A stretch of 64,000 nt of DNA from Phocoena phocoena. Its lineage: Eukaryota > Chordata > Mammalia > Artiodactyla > Phocoenidae. Location of the stretch: the NCBI RefSeq assembly GCF_963924675.1, contig NC_089223.1, forward strand, positions 6,770,881 to 6,834,880, given 5' to 3'. Made by a program: the position numbers and the translations under genes. The notes under the pieces are model-generated. The model saw only the letters and a list, made by a program, of their open reading frames with translations. It was not told the origin of the DNA and searched no databases. This document shows, in pieces, positions 23,796-35,092 of the stretch (position 1 is its first letter; each line of letters begins with the position of its first letter).

Positions 23796-24119
23796 GCTTC
23801 CCTGGTGGCACAGTGGTTAAGAATCCGCCTGCCAATGCAGGGGACACGGGTTCAAGCCCTGGTCCGGGAAGATCCCACATGCCGCGGAGCGGCTAGGCCC
23901 CTGTGCCACAGCTGCTGAGCCTGCGCTCTGGAACCCGCGAGCCACTACTACTGAAGCCTGCACGCCTAGACCCCGCGCTCCACAACAAGAGAAGCCACCG
24001 CAATGAGAAGTCCGTGCCCTGCAAAAAAGAGTAGCCCCCGCTCGCCACAACTAGGGAAAGCCTGCACAGCAACAAAGACCCAACGCAGCCAAAAATAAAT
24101 AAATAATAAATTTAAAATA
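23796..24119 (+). mobile_element. CHR-type SINE, long variant
   Basis: Head 'gcttccctggtggcacagtg', B box 'gggttcaagccc', then a longer body ('ccactactactgaagcctgc', 'cacaacaagagaagccaccg', 'ctcgccacaactagggaaag') and an 'aaaaataaataaataa' tail. The duplication 'tacttcta' occurs at 23786-23793 and 24126-24133. The extended body distinguishes it from the short copies and suggests an older subfamily. Confidence 0.92.
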
Positions 24120-24179
24120 TATATATACTTCTATAAAATTCATGGTTTCATAGCTAAAAATTAATTAACCGAGTTTATC

Positions 24180-24715
24180 ACTTAATAACTAAGAAAAAAG
24201 AATAGAATTAAACCTAAAGAAAATAAGGAATAAAAGAATAAAGTTAAAAACTGGAATCAAACAGGTAACAAAGGATCAATAAAACAAAAGTTGCTTCTTG
24301 GAAATGACAAATATAATTTAAAATCATAACTGGTGAGAATATGAAGGAAAAAATTAAATGAACAAATAACCTCAAGAGAGAAAAGGAAGATATAACCACA
24401 GATGTAGCAGAGGTTTTCTAAATTAGAGAATATTATGAAAAACTTTGGAATTAAATTTTAATATTTATACAAAATAGAAAAATTCCTAGAAAAATTTAAC
24501 TTACCAAAACTGACTCAAGAAGTAGACAACAATATTTGTCATATATTCATTAAATAAATTAAATCTCATTTTTAAAATCCTCTACCAGTGAATAAATCAT
24601 TTTAGATGATCTTTAAAGCATTCTATGAAATGAAGTTCTATGAAACATTCAAGGAATATATAAATCCAATCTTAACCAATCTCTTCCAGAGAATAGAAAA
24701 TGTGAAGTATCCCTG
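24180..24715 (+). mobile_element. Old L1M/HAL1-like fragment
   Basis: AT-rich sequence with L1 ORF2-like order: 'ggatcaataaaacaaaagtt', 'gaatattatgaaaaacttt', 'aaactgactcaagaagtaga' and 'accaatctcttccagagaat'. No frame is open. It is heavily diverged, so class is more certain than subfamily. Confidence 0.55.
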
Positions 24716-25008
24716 CATGGGTTAGGATAACAACAGGGTGTTATATCAGGGACTCAAAACTAGTTCAGTGGCCTAAAGAAGATATAATTTTGTTTTTCTA
24801 TTACATAACAATCCATGGTTGGCATTTTAGACAGAGAGGGGTGTCATTCAGGACCCGTTTCTTCAACTTTGTTTTTAGGATTTTTGGTTTCTGGTGTTTT
24901 GTTTTTGTTTTTTTGGCTGATTGATTGCGTAGACATCCACATTCTGGCTCATAAGAAGTAGACAGAGAGTGTATGGAAAATGGAAACCTCAATATTTAAA
25001 ATCTCTGA

Positions 25009-25218
25009 TTTTATTTTATTTTATTTTTGCGGTACGCGGGCCTCTCACTGTTGTGGCCTCTCCCGTTGCGGAGCACAGGCTCCGGACGCGCAGGCTCAGC
25101 GGCCATGGCTCACGGGCCCAGCCGCTCTGCCATGTGGGATCTTCCCGGACCGGGGCACGAACCTGTGTCCCCTGCATCGGCAGGTGGACTCCCAACCACT
25201 GCGCCACCAGGGAAGCCC
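25009..25218 (-). mobile_element. CHR-type SINE, short variant
   Basis: A minus-strand copy. The A-tail is patterned, seen as (TTTTA)n on the plus strand at 25009-25028. The body includes both promoter boxes (complement of 'gggttcgtgccc' as 'ggggcacgaacctgtgtccc'). A 2-nt deletion affects the 'ccgcggcatg' part. No convincing target duplication was found. Confidence 0.92.
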
Positions 25219-25469
25219 CCAGATGCATTTTTCACCTGTTGCAAATACCTGGAATTTTTGTTTATTCTACGCCCATGAGAGTTATTATAACTGCCATTGA
25301 AAAAAATTCAGTTTAATTCAACAAATATCTGTTAGACCCTATATAAAGCTCTACAGGGGACACAGAGAGGGGTAAGGGAGGTTAATTTGTCAAAGAGTTC
25401 GTGAGGGGGTGAGAAATGTTTAAGAGCAATCATATCACAAGGGAGAAGGAGGGGTCACTGGAGCCTGGC

Positions 25470-25672
25470 TGCAGGGGTGCTGAGTCCTGGCTGGCGTTTC
25501 GCCTGTGCTTTAAGTGCGGGCAGGTTATGTGTCCTGGTGGTGGTTCCCTGCCTCCATCTGGAAAACCGGGGAAACAGGAGAGTGTGTATCACAGGTTTTG
25601 TGTGAGGATTAAATGAGTGAACACATGCAAGTTCTTAATACTGGCACATTAGAAACAAACCATGTTAGCTGT
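25470..25672 (+). repeat. MIR SINE relic
   Basis: 'gctgagtcctggctggcgtt', 'ggttccctgcctccatctgg', 'tgtgaggattaaatgagtga' and 'cacatgcaagttcttaatac' match MIR order from the tRNA-like half through the core to the 3' end. The 66-codon frame at 25416-25616 lies inside it and is spurious. Confidence 0.7.
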
Positions 25673-25765
25673 CACCATGATTAGTGATACTCAATTTAAA
25701 TGCTATGAGATATCAAGGGAAAGAGATACTGAATTTCATTTGGAGGATAAATAAATGCTTGGGGA

Positions 25766-25960
25766 GGGCTTCCCTGGTGGCGCAGTGGTTGAGAGTCCGC
25801 CTGCCGATGCAGGGGACACGGTCCGGGAAGATCCCACATGCCGCGGAGCGGCTGGGCCCGTGAACCATGGCCTCTGAGCCTGCGCGTCCGGAGCCTGTGC
25901 TCCGCAGTGGGAGAGGCCGCAACAGTGAGAGGCCCGTGTACCGCAAAAAAAAAAAAAAAA
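25766..25960 (+). mobile_element. CHR-type SINE lacking the B box
   Basis: A clean short-variant copy with a 20-nt A-tail and duplications 'aaatgcttgggga' (25753-25765) and 'aaatgctttggga' (25961-25973). Where sister copies read 'gacacgggttcgtgccccgg', this copy reads 'gacacggtccggg'. About 14 bp containing the RNA polymerase III B box are missing. Confidence 0.95.
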
Positions 25961-25973
25961 AAATGCTTTGGGA

Positions 25974-26884
25974 AAGAAAACGTAGCATTTGGAGTGGGTC
26001 TTAGACAAATGGGCATGATTTTGAGAATGGGGTGAGGGCAAGGTGTAAAGAAGAGCTTCAAGTGTGAAGAGCAAAGCATCATCAGGCCATAGGAGGCAGG
26101 TCCTGGACAGGAGAAAGGGCCTGAGTCCGAGGGGCTCGCAAGTGCTGATGGGAGAATCCGCGTGTCAGCTCTGGAGGGTGGGCGACGTCGTCAAGGCATT
26201 CCAACCACAGATATTGACGAGAGGCGAGAAAACCCAGGGCATCTTCCAGACAGAAAGAGAAGGCAATGGATAGTGGATGTGTCTTGGGAGAAGTGGAAAC
26301 TTGGATTTGAATAACCTGAGAGTCAGATGTCAGTAAGATATCCACATAGGCAGTTGGAAATGTTTCAAGCTGACCCATTTAGAAGTCTAAACACCATAAT
26401 GTGATCAGGAACAACTTGTAGGCATGTCGTTTTTGCTTGTGAAATGTTTTAGAAACTGAAACGCTAGTCTATTAAATAACTTTCCTATAATCACATAATT
26501 CATCACTTAAAAGAGTGAAACCATAATTCATGATTTCTGATTTATTTTTTTAATCTAGCTTTAGAGATTCCCTTCATAAAAGTAAAGTAAAAAGTGTTCA
26601 CCAGTACTGCCAAAAAATGGGATTTCCAACCAGAGTGTCACCCTAGATACCTGAGTCTCTCTCTCTTTCTACTAAGTGATGTTACGTGGTCCTTTTACTT
26701 TGGGAGAGGCGCCATCTGAAAGGAAGATGAATGTACCTGACCTGCTTGAGTTTTAATCCAGACTTGTGACTCCACAATTACTATCAGGCAACAATAAATA
26801 TAGCCCCCTTGGCTTTTTCAGAAGAAATGGGTGTGAAGAAAATAAATTGCCACATTAAATCATACATCAAATCATTAGACCAAG
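25974..26884. other. Unassigned noncoding sequence
   Basis: About 900 bp. The region 26040-26400 resembles a diverged old repeat in character but I cannot name it. No gene or RNA is supported. Confidence 0.4.
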
Positions 26885-27050
26885 GCACCATGTGGCTTTG
26901 TGTAAGACACCAAAACAGAAAGTAACACTGTTTCCTTGTTTGGAAAATGGAGATAATAATAGTGTCTCCTTCATAGGGTGGTTGTGAGGATTAGATGAGA
27001 TAATCCATGTAAAGACTGAGTACCGTGCCTGGAAATAAATACGCCCAGTT
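26885..27050 (+). repeat. MIR SINE relic
   Basis: A well-kept MIR core: 'tttggaaaatggagataata', 'ggtggttgtgaggattagat', 'gagataatccatgtaaagac' and 'gtaccgtgcctgga'. Confidence 0.8.
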
Positions 27051-27443
27051 ATTTCGACCTGCTACTTTGGTTTGATGCCAGCTGACTAGGCTATATGTGG
27101 CATGGAAAATTGTCACCAGAGAGGACCACAAGCTAACTGATTACACACTAAGAGGAAACAAAAATGAATGAAGCTGCTGCAGAAATGTATTTCTTAGTTC
27201 AGACGTTGGTGTGTTTCTACATTGCATGTGTGGTATTATAAGCAATCAAATCAAGTGTTCTTGCTTTCTTTTCAGAAAAACAAAAGTATTTTATAAACGC
27301 AAATAATGTCTTTCTGATCTAAAAGTTGTGTGAGGTTAGATGATTCTATGTTGAGAGCATGTTTGTGTACTATTGTGACTAAGATTTATATAGGTTATAT
27401 TCCACCTGAAAAATAAATTTGAAATATAAATTGTCCTCCAAGT
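27051..27443. other. Unassigned noncoding sequence
   Basis: About 390 bp, AT-rich, no recognised feature. Confidence 0.5.
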
Positions 27444-27453
27444 CAGTTGCAGG

Positions 27454-27669
27454 GTTTTTTTTGTTTTTTGTTTTTTCGCGATACGCGGGCCTCTCACTGT
27501 TGTGGCCTCTCCCGTTGCGGAGCACAGGCTCCGGACGCGCAGGCTCAGTGGCCATGGCTCACGGGCCCAGCCGCTCCGCAGCACGTGGGATCCTCCCGGA
27601 CCGGGGCACGAATCCGTGTCCCCTGCATCGGCAGGCGGACTCTCAACCACTGCACCACCAGGGAAGCCC
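27454..27669 (-). mobile_element. CHR-type SINE, short variant
   Basis: A minus-strand copy with a G-interrupted T-run tail (27454-27476), an otherwise standard body, and duplication 'cagttgcagg' at 27444-27453 and 27670-27679. Both promoter boxes are intact. Confidence 0.94.
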
Positions 27670-27679
27670 CAGTTGCAGG

Positions 27680-28274
27680 TTTTGAAGCCATTTTGTATGG
27701 CCAGATTCCTCCCTCTCCCAAATTGTAAGCAACCAGCAACATCATTTTGCAATGCAGTGACTACTTCATTCAAATCACCCTACATCACTTTGATTTTTGA
27801 GTAAATATAACGGTGGAATTCTCTTTTGCATCAATTTTATAGCAGTGTCTTAGAAATAACCCTCAGTTTTGCATCATTTAAATTTGAGTCTTAGTACTGT
27901 TATAAATATACCTTCAACTAAGATTTCTCTCTCATACAATAGCACTACTAGTGTTTTTGATCTACATAAAGTGAAGAAGAAAAATGACAGAGAATTAAGC
28001 AGCTGAAAATGCCCCTAATTTAGTGATAATGCAAATAATGGTGCTGTTTAATCACACTAGGATTCTGTCTTACTTCTGTCTTACTTTGGCTACAGGAATC
28101 AATATTACCAATGAGTTTCCCATTCTATATTCTCTCACACACATTATTTTCATTGTAAAGCAATGCTTAGCACAATTTCCCTTTCTTTTTACAGGTAAGA
28201 AGTAGAGGACAATATCGAAGCAACTTATTCTACTTGATAGTATTTTTTTTCTCCTCCTCCTATTATTATGAACT
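27680..28274. other. Unassigned noncoding sequence
   Basis: About 600 bp, AT-rich. A splice-like 'tttttacaggtaag' near 28186-28199 has no coding partner, so I do not call an exon. Confidence 0.45.
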
Positions 28275-28745
28275 TTTATAATTAAACTTTTAGTTTCAAG
28301 ATCATTCAGATTCACATAAATTGTAAGAAGTAATGGAGAGATCCCATGTAACCTTTACCCCATTTTCCCCAACAGCAGCGTCGTGAAAAATCACCACACG
28401 GTAATTGCAATCAGGCTGTTGACGTCCGTGCAATCAAGATACAACGTTCCACCTCCACAAGGACCCTTCTCCCCTCCCTCCGCCATCCTCTCCTTAACTC
28501 CTAGTAGTTTGTTCTCCATTTCTAGAGTTCTGCCGTTTCAGAATGTTACATAAATGGAATCACATAGTATGTGACTTTGGTAATTGCTTTTTTTCACTCA
28601 GTATAGCTCCTGGAGATTCACCCAAGTTGTGTGTATCAGTAGTCTGTTCCTTTTTATCGCTGAGTCGTGGTGTGGATATATGACATTTGTTTAACTCTCT
28701 ACCTGCTGGAAGATATCCTGATTGTTTCTAGTTATTGATTTTAAA
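28275..28745 (-). mobile_element. Old L1 (L1MC/ME-like) 3'UTR fragment
   Basis: The plus strand reads as the complement of an old L1 3' region: 'aagatcattcagattcacat', 'ctttaccccattttccccaa', 'ttctgccgtttcagaatgtt', 'atggaatcacatagtatgtg' and 'cactcagtatagctcctgga'. No coding potential. Confidence 0.75.
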
Positions 28746-29321
28746 TTCTACGTTCACATTTGTAAAGCTTCTACTGTATAATACTGATGCTCTACTGCTT
28801 CCACAGCCTCCCAGGGCTTTAGGTCATCATGTTCCAGTAAGGCAGTGTCTTCTCTACTTGTCAAACATGTGGTTTTTCTCATTTAATGGTGTCTCTCTTG
28901 ACTTACATCCCATTGGACTATCCTTTTGTATCCCTGTGGGTGTTATTTTAATGTATCCAAATCGGAAGTAGGGATGTTCATGTGGCCCGTTGCAGCTTGG
29001 CCTAGACTTGGAGAGCAGGAGGGAATCACGGCCACAGACACCAGCCAAAGGAAGGCTCAGCTGGTCCCACAGACAGGCCTCTGTCTCCTGTCTCGTCCTC
29101 CTCCTAAGTTCACTTTTTATGCTTTAGTCCTAGATGCAAAGATAGCATCACTCAATTATAACTCCAAGGCCTCCCATTTTGCCAAAGAAGACACAGATAT
29201 TGGTTGTGATCCACCAATGGAAAAAGCAGAAAGAAAACTATCCATGCTTATCCCAGAGACAAAGACAGTAAAAGAAATGAGCAGTGGTTTCTTGTGCTGG
29301 ACCAAATATTTCCCAAATGTT
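28746..29321. other. Unassigned noncoding sequence
   Basis: About 575 bp. The frame at 28926-29333 has no recognisable domain and I treat it as chance. Confidence 0.4.
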
Positions 29322-29452
29322 TCCATTCAATAAACATTCACGGAGTGGCCAAATGCCCTGCTGAATATCATGGGTGTGGGGCACACAACACCAAGATGAC
29401 ATAGTTCTCTAACCTGACCAAAGGGAACTCAAATGGAAAGAGCAGATGTAAA
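29322..29452 (-). repeat. L2 LINE 3' end relic
   Basis: 'ccattcaataaacattcacg' and the following 'gccctgctgaatatcatggg...cacacaacaccaagatgaca' fit the complement of the L2 3' terminus at high divergence. Confidence 0.5.
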
Positions 29453-29542
29453 TAATGATTTCACTGGCCAGTGACTGAATGTCAACAAATGCATTGTCTG
29501 ATGGCCTGCGAACACCCCTCTGCATTTAAAAGAGAGCTCCTG

Positions 29543-29729
29543 GGCTTCCCTGGTGTCGCAGTGGTTGAGAGTCCACCTGCCGATGCAGGGGACACGGGTT
29601 CGTGCCCCGGTCCGGGAAGATCCCACATGCCACGGAGCAGCTGGGCCCGTGAGCCACGGCCGCTGAGCCTGCGCGTCCGGAGCCTGTGCTCCGCAACGGG
29701 AGAGGCCACAACAGTAAGAGGCCCGCACA

Positions 29730-29777
<48 letters not shown>
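29543..29777 (+). mobile_element. CHR-type SINE with CA-repeat tail
   Basis: A short-variant copy with normal promoter boxes. Instead of an A-tail after 'ggcccgcacac' it carries an uninterrupted (CA)n array at 29731-29775. The duplication 'gagagctcctg' at 29532-29542 and 29778-29788 encloses both SINE and array, so the microsatellite replaced the tail after insertion. Confidence 0.94.
29731..29775. repeat. (CA)n microsatellite, about 22 units
   Basis: A perfect CA array in the tail position of the 29543 SINE. Its length and purity make it a likely polymorphic marker. Confidence 0.95.
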
Positions 29778-29788
29778 GAGAGCTCCTG

Positions 29789-31079
29789 AGCCAATGTCAC
29801 CTCGGAGGGAGGGGACATATATGAAATTATCACTATTCATAACTGCTCTCTGACAAGTTGTATGCTCATCAGGGAGAATATTCCTTAGTTAGGGGATATA
29901 TAAGTATCTAATATGTGATATTTGCAAGGTATTACAAAAATGCTCTCTTTAACTTTTCTTAAACAAAGTTCAAAACCATTGAATACGAATTCTATGTAAA
30001 TCCTGTTAGTGACTTACTTCATTTAGAAAATATTGAAATGGTCACATGATCTTTCTTAGTTTCAGTCTTTTCAAATTACATTGATTCATTATTATTCGGT
30101 TGGTTTAAATACAAATGGACAGCTCTGATGATTGCGGTACCTGATTCATCCTGAATCAGGTGGTTTGGCTGATCTGTATGTATTTAATGATTGCAATATC
30201 CAATCAGGAGGCTGCAAGACTCTCTCAGTGTTGGTTCTCTTGAATGTTGTGGAGAAACACACCCTGGGGAAGAACAAAGAAAAACCACTAACTGGAAATA
30301 TTTTCCCACAAGATTTTTTATGTATTTTATTTTATTTTATTTTATTTATGTCTTGAATATATCACGCCTATTAAAACTGCTTCTTGGAGATTTTTAAGAT
30401 CCTCTTCCCCCATGGCTTTTAAATGGTCCATTAGTTGGGGAAGAAAGTGGGGAAAGAATAATAGTCTTCTAACTCCATTTGCCTGAAGAAGAAATCCATC
30501 CTCTGCATGATTGCGTAATGATGGAACATTATCAAGCCCACTCTTTAATGGGCCATAACAAAATTAAATACTCAGCGGGCTCACGAGCATATGATCCAGC
30601 AGAAAATCACAGCTACCTGCTCTGAGCACCATTAAAGCAAATGAGAAAGTAGCCTGTTTTTGGAGGAATTAATTTATGTGATAGACAGCCAACCAGAATT
30701 CTTTTGGCAGGGTTATCCTTTCTTTAAACATCTAGCTGTTGCTTTGGGCACAGAAAACATATTTGCATGCAGCAGTCATTTAGCAACAGAGTCAAAAAAC
30801 AAAGAGTAAGGCTCAGAGATACTGTCTACTCTGACATATCCAGGTTGCAACTAAACAAAACACAATTCACGTACAAATATAGAATTTTCAAACCACATTA
30901 GAAAGGACCATTATGGTTCTTACAAAATTGTAGCAGCTTTGCAGAACCTTTGTTACTTCACTTTGATGGGCAAGCTAATTTTTTTTCTTTTCTGTTATAG
31001 ATCATGGCATTCTTACCAGATATCAGACTTCCAACTGCATTATTTTATCTGACTGTGTCCAAAGCACGTTGTTTTTATT
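29789..31079. other. Unassigned noncoding sequence
   Basis: About 1.3 kb with no recognised gene or repeat except a short (TTTTA)n run near 30328-30347. Confidence 0.45.
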
Positions 31080-31335
31080 GTCTCACTTGCCTATAATAAT
31101 AATCAACCTGCAGTGCTTACTGGGTAATTTCCATGGTCAGCACAGTGCTAAGGGAAATAGGAAAACAGAGGAAGCTCAGGTAGGATACAATTAAACACCA
31201 AGCATGTAGTAGAGAAAGTTTTCTAGAAAGCAGGAGTGCATGAAAGCCTCACAGGGCAGGTGGGGACTTGAGCTCGACCTTGAAGCTCAGGTAGAACAAA
31301 CACCGTGAGAAAGACGGAAGGCTTTCTAGCACCAG
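31080..31335 (-). repeat. L2 LINE relic
   Basis: 'ggcaggtggggacttgagct', 'cgaccttgaagctcaggtag' and 'ggaagacacagaggtgagaa' correspond to the complement of the L2 3' region that reads 'caggtcttagctcaaatgtc...' in sense. It is diverged. Confidence 0.5.
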
Positions 31336-31544
31336 GGAAGACACAGAGGTGAGAATGTACGTGTCTGTGTGCTCACGAAGTTATGCCCATAGCCAATACG
31401 GTGCCTGCCACTCAGTAAGCATCAGAGGACTGTTAAATGGTTATAAATATGTAGATAATATTGATATAGGGATGGTCCTGGATCTCACAGTCTTCTGAAG
31501 CCACTCAGAATTCTTTTTTTTTTTTTAACAACTTTTCAGCACTG

Positions 31545-31690
31545 CTTTTTTTTTTTCTCATTAAAAATTTTGGAACGGTTCAAACATACAGCAAACTATA
31601 CAGAGTAAGCTAAACACTCATGTATCCTTCACCCAGAAGAAATATGTGTTAACATTTTTCCTTTACACGTCTCACACAGTATTCTTTAAC
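31545..31690 (-). mobile_element. Old L1 3' end fragment
   Basis: After a T-run, 'ggttcaaacatacagcaaac', 'gagtaagctaaacactcatg', 'tatccttcacccagaagaaa' and 'tgtgttaacatttt' are the complement of an L1ME-type 3'UTR. A second T-run (31513-31525) lies just upstream. Confidence 0.6.
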
Positions 31691-33977
31691 ATGAGGCAGT
31701 AAGCAAGGAGGTGCACCACTGTCAACGTCCACTGTTCTGCAGCTTAAATAGGTCAATTCACCCCCCAAGAGTGGCAGTGATATTGCTGCAACGTGACACA
31801 GCAAGAATCTTAATTCTCATTGCAAGAATTTTCCACTGGATAGGCCAGACAGAGCCAGGGAAGGGGCAGGTCTGGAAGTGGCTTTGGGGGACCTTCAGCC
31901 CATCTGCTTTTTCCAGCCCTTGTCTTGACTCTAATCACCCTTAGCAGGTGTCCCGTGATGTAGCATCGCTGTATCAAAATCAATGTATCTAAGAGAGCTC
32001 TGTCTTGAGCTTGGGCTGACTGGAGCTATTCTTTCCAAACCAACCTCTCCATTTAAGAATAAGATTAGTTAAAGATCTATGAGCAAACTTTGATGAGAAA
32101 GCTATCATTTTCATCTTCCTGGATACTAGGTGATGCTCAACTTCCAGGCCCAGCCAGCTGGAGTGAGAGCACCGTTCACTGGGCATCTCAGAGCCTTGGA
32201 CCTTCTCTGCATTTCTGTTGTTCTTTCACACCTTTAAATGGTACCCACTGAGGATCGAAATGTGCTTTTTAGCATTTATTGGATATATTGGCTAAAGGCT
32301 TATGTTTCTGCTCCTTGTTTTTAGAACAGATGGTTAATGAATGTGCTTGTGTGTGCACGTGTGTGTTCAAACAGCTTTCTCTAAAATGTGAGCCAGAAAT
32401 TAAACAGCTTCATTTCATTTATCTGTAGCTCTCAGTTATGTCATTACATATGCACCCATAGCTCTCCAAGAGGGCCATGATCTCTCAGATAGTTTTTAAT
32501 TTCTCTACAATATTTAAATCTTATTTAAATACATGGCAAATATTATGTATATGGAAATGTGACAATTCCACTCGGCTTCTGCAAAAGGCATCTACCAGAG
32601 GAATGATGTCACATACGGTCTTCCATCTTCCTCATTTCTTCTCCATTTTCCTCTCACTCTTCATGATCAGAACTGCTTCTCTATAGGTTTATTAGGAGAA
32701 AAAAAAAAGGACACAGTATGTCCTTTATACCTTCTTTCCCACCTGTACTTATCAGCATGAATCACATTTATTGTTTTTATAATTCTAGTACCAAGGGACA
32801 GGATAATTTCAGCATAATGAACTATGTATTATTGCTCCGTCCCCCAGAACCTGATCTAGGCTGCAAAGTTTCTAACAAACTGTTATCTGGACTGACAGGA
32901 ATGTAGGATTAAAAAGCCCTTTAAAACCTCACTGGGAAAACCAAAAGCATCCCTGGTGACAAATATAGGAGAAGAGAAATACGTTTTTATTTCACATTTA
33001 AATGCTTCAAGGTAGTATTATAGAATGATATATTCTTCCCAAATGTCAATATGACATTGAGGTGTGGCATACATTGTAGCATGTATTCTGTCACACTTCA
33101 GACATTTTTAGGATTATCACAGAGATGGGGGGATATACATAGATAAAGAGACAGCGAGAGAAGAGCAGATAGGTAGTCCCTCACGGAAGATATGATAAGT
33201 CAACCTGAATAGAAGCGCTCACCTGAAAACCGGCCAGGAGGCATGTTTGTGGGAGAGACTTCTCATCATCCTGCCCTTGATGCACCCACGCCACTTGTAC
33301 CTTGAAATCTCATCACCCACACAGTAAACATTTTCTAATATGTTTTCTTCTCTACATTCCTGCCTAGGAAGTCCCAACCTGTGAGGGCTCTGTTCTTTTG
33401 GTGTTGATTTTCCGTAATTCAATTTTTCTCTTGGCAAGTATTATCTGCAGGTTTTTTTTTTTTTTTTAAACTAACTGAATACTCAGTGATGGGAAGCCAT
33501 CCAGAAACAGAACACAGCAGGCACCAACACGAGAGCCGAGTACGCCTAAAATGAGTGAATTCAACCACTGGAGGGCGCTATTGCAGGATTTTACAATTGC
33601 CATTAAGAGTGGGAAATAGGCGACACCAGCTCAGCTGCCACGGCAAATGAAAAAAGTTACCTCCACAGTTTACCGAGTTTCTGTTGTATCTCCAGATCTG
33701 TTATATCAATTATACCAAATGCACATGAAAACTAGTATTGCCTATATAGAGCGTACTTCAAGTTAGCTATCCCAAATTGGTAAGGTATAAATGTGGGTGG
33801 AACCAGCAGGACACTCCCTGTCTATCATACACTTTCATAGCTTTAAACCTTCTCACTGTGTACAAGATGATGTATATATTTAAATGCAGGATTATTTAGA
33901 AGTGACTTTCTTTTTTACTTTTAAATATTCCTACTCTTTCTAAACAAGACATGGGTGGGTAACTTAACATAAGAATA
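31691..33977. other. Unassigned noncoding sequence
   Basis: About 2.3 kb where I recognise no gene or repeat. Frames at 31711-31944, 31989-32186, 32477-32686 and 33219-33437 are short and show no family features. T-run at 33451-33467. Confidence 0.4.
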
Positions 33978-34090
33978 GTGACAGACACTGTGTCTTATTC
34001 ACACTGATACCCCCAGCCTGGCTCCGCGCCTGGCATTCAGTATAGTTTACTGAACAAAAACATAAATGAATGAATTCATGAATAGATGAG
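33978..34090 (+). repeat. L2 LINE 3' end relic
   Basis: 'gacactgtgtcttattcaca', 'ctgatacccccagcctggct', 'gcctggcattcagta' and 'aatgaatgaattcatg' give the L2 3' terminal order with its final TGAA-type run. Confidence 0.65.
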
Positions 34091-34394
34091 CGAATGAAAG
34101 CTAGTGAAGGAAATCACTGGGAAGTTAGCACAAAAAATTAGAGAAGATGTACTCTAATGGAAAGTTCTCCCTCTGCAATAATTTTAACACATTCAAGTCA
34201 TGGGGATCCTTGCTACGAAAATAGTTTTATTTATATAATTCCGTAAATGTTTCTCTCAAAAAACGACGGCAGAAACATCACAAGATGGGGAAGTTGGTAC
34301 AATCGCTGCGACAATCTATAGTTAATTAAGATACTTATCCAAGATTAAAAAATATAATCATTAGGGCAAGGAGATGTTCACGTTCGGGGAGCTG

Positions 34395-34690
34395 GCGAGG
34401 ATGGGCTACACAGAAAAGCATCAGTTTACACCGTGTAACAGACAAGCCCCAAATCTTAGTTCCTTAACACAACAAAGGGGAGAAATTATAAAGAGTTTTC
34501 TGCTTTACGTCTTCCCGTGCTGGGGTCTGACTGATGGAGCAGCTACCATCTCGAATGTGACCAGTCACCATGACAAAGAGGAAGACAGCTCACTGCAATG
34601 GCAATTCAGTGCTCTGGGGCAGAAACGCACATCTTACTGCGCATCTAGAAGAGAAAGGAAGCTCAAATACTTCACGAAGGACGACTGACC
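34395..34690 (-). mobile_element. MaLR/MLT1-like LTR fragment
   Basis: 'aatcttagttccttaacaca' followed by 'atctcgaatgtgaccagtca' and 'gcagaaacgcacatcttact' resembles the complement of an ERVL-MaLR LTR. The divergence is large and no TG/CA ends are clear. Confidence 0.4.
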
Positions 34691-35052
34691 ACCACATTTA
34701 GAAAGTAAATCCTGACTGATTTCCATTAAAACAATAAAATCCTGTATGCATCTTAAAAGAATGATGAAGTAAGATGTATTTAAACCCTAGAAACTTCCTT
34801 CTCTTGGTTTGCAAGTAGGTAAAAGGCACCTGAAGGCTCTGCACGGACTCTCGTGCCTTCTGTGATGCCTGCAGTGCGGGAGGGCCGAGAGCAGGCAGGG
34901 TCTCAGTGCCCACAAAGAACGTGCAACTGCGAATACGGGGACTTAGGGTGCACAGGTTTTTGCAGACTACAAGGGCACAGGCACTCCTCTAAGGGACAAG
35001 GGTCTAAATGTTAATACAGATGTTCAAGGCTTTCTAGAAGGGAGAGTGCTAT

Positions 35053-35057
<5 letters not shown>
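34691..35057. other. Unassigned noncoding sequence
   Basis: About 370 bp, no recognised feature. Confidence 0.45.

Positions 35058-35091
<34 letters not shown>
35058..35091. repeat. (TG)n microsatellite, 17 units
   Basis: A perfect TG array flanked by imperfect units on the left. Confidence 0.95.

Positions 35092-35092
<1 letters not shown>

Noticed and set aside
28186..28199. 'tttttacaggtaag' as a possible exon boundary
   Set aside because: Acceptor and donor motifs directly abut, leaving no exon, and neighbouring frames have no coding features.
29729..29777. Direct repeats considered as a CRISPR-like array (also 11901-12000 and 62671-62730)
   Set aside because: They are a dinucleotide microsatellite and simple tandem doublings without regular unique spacers, in a mammalian genome.
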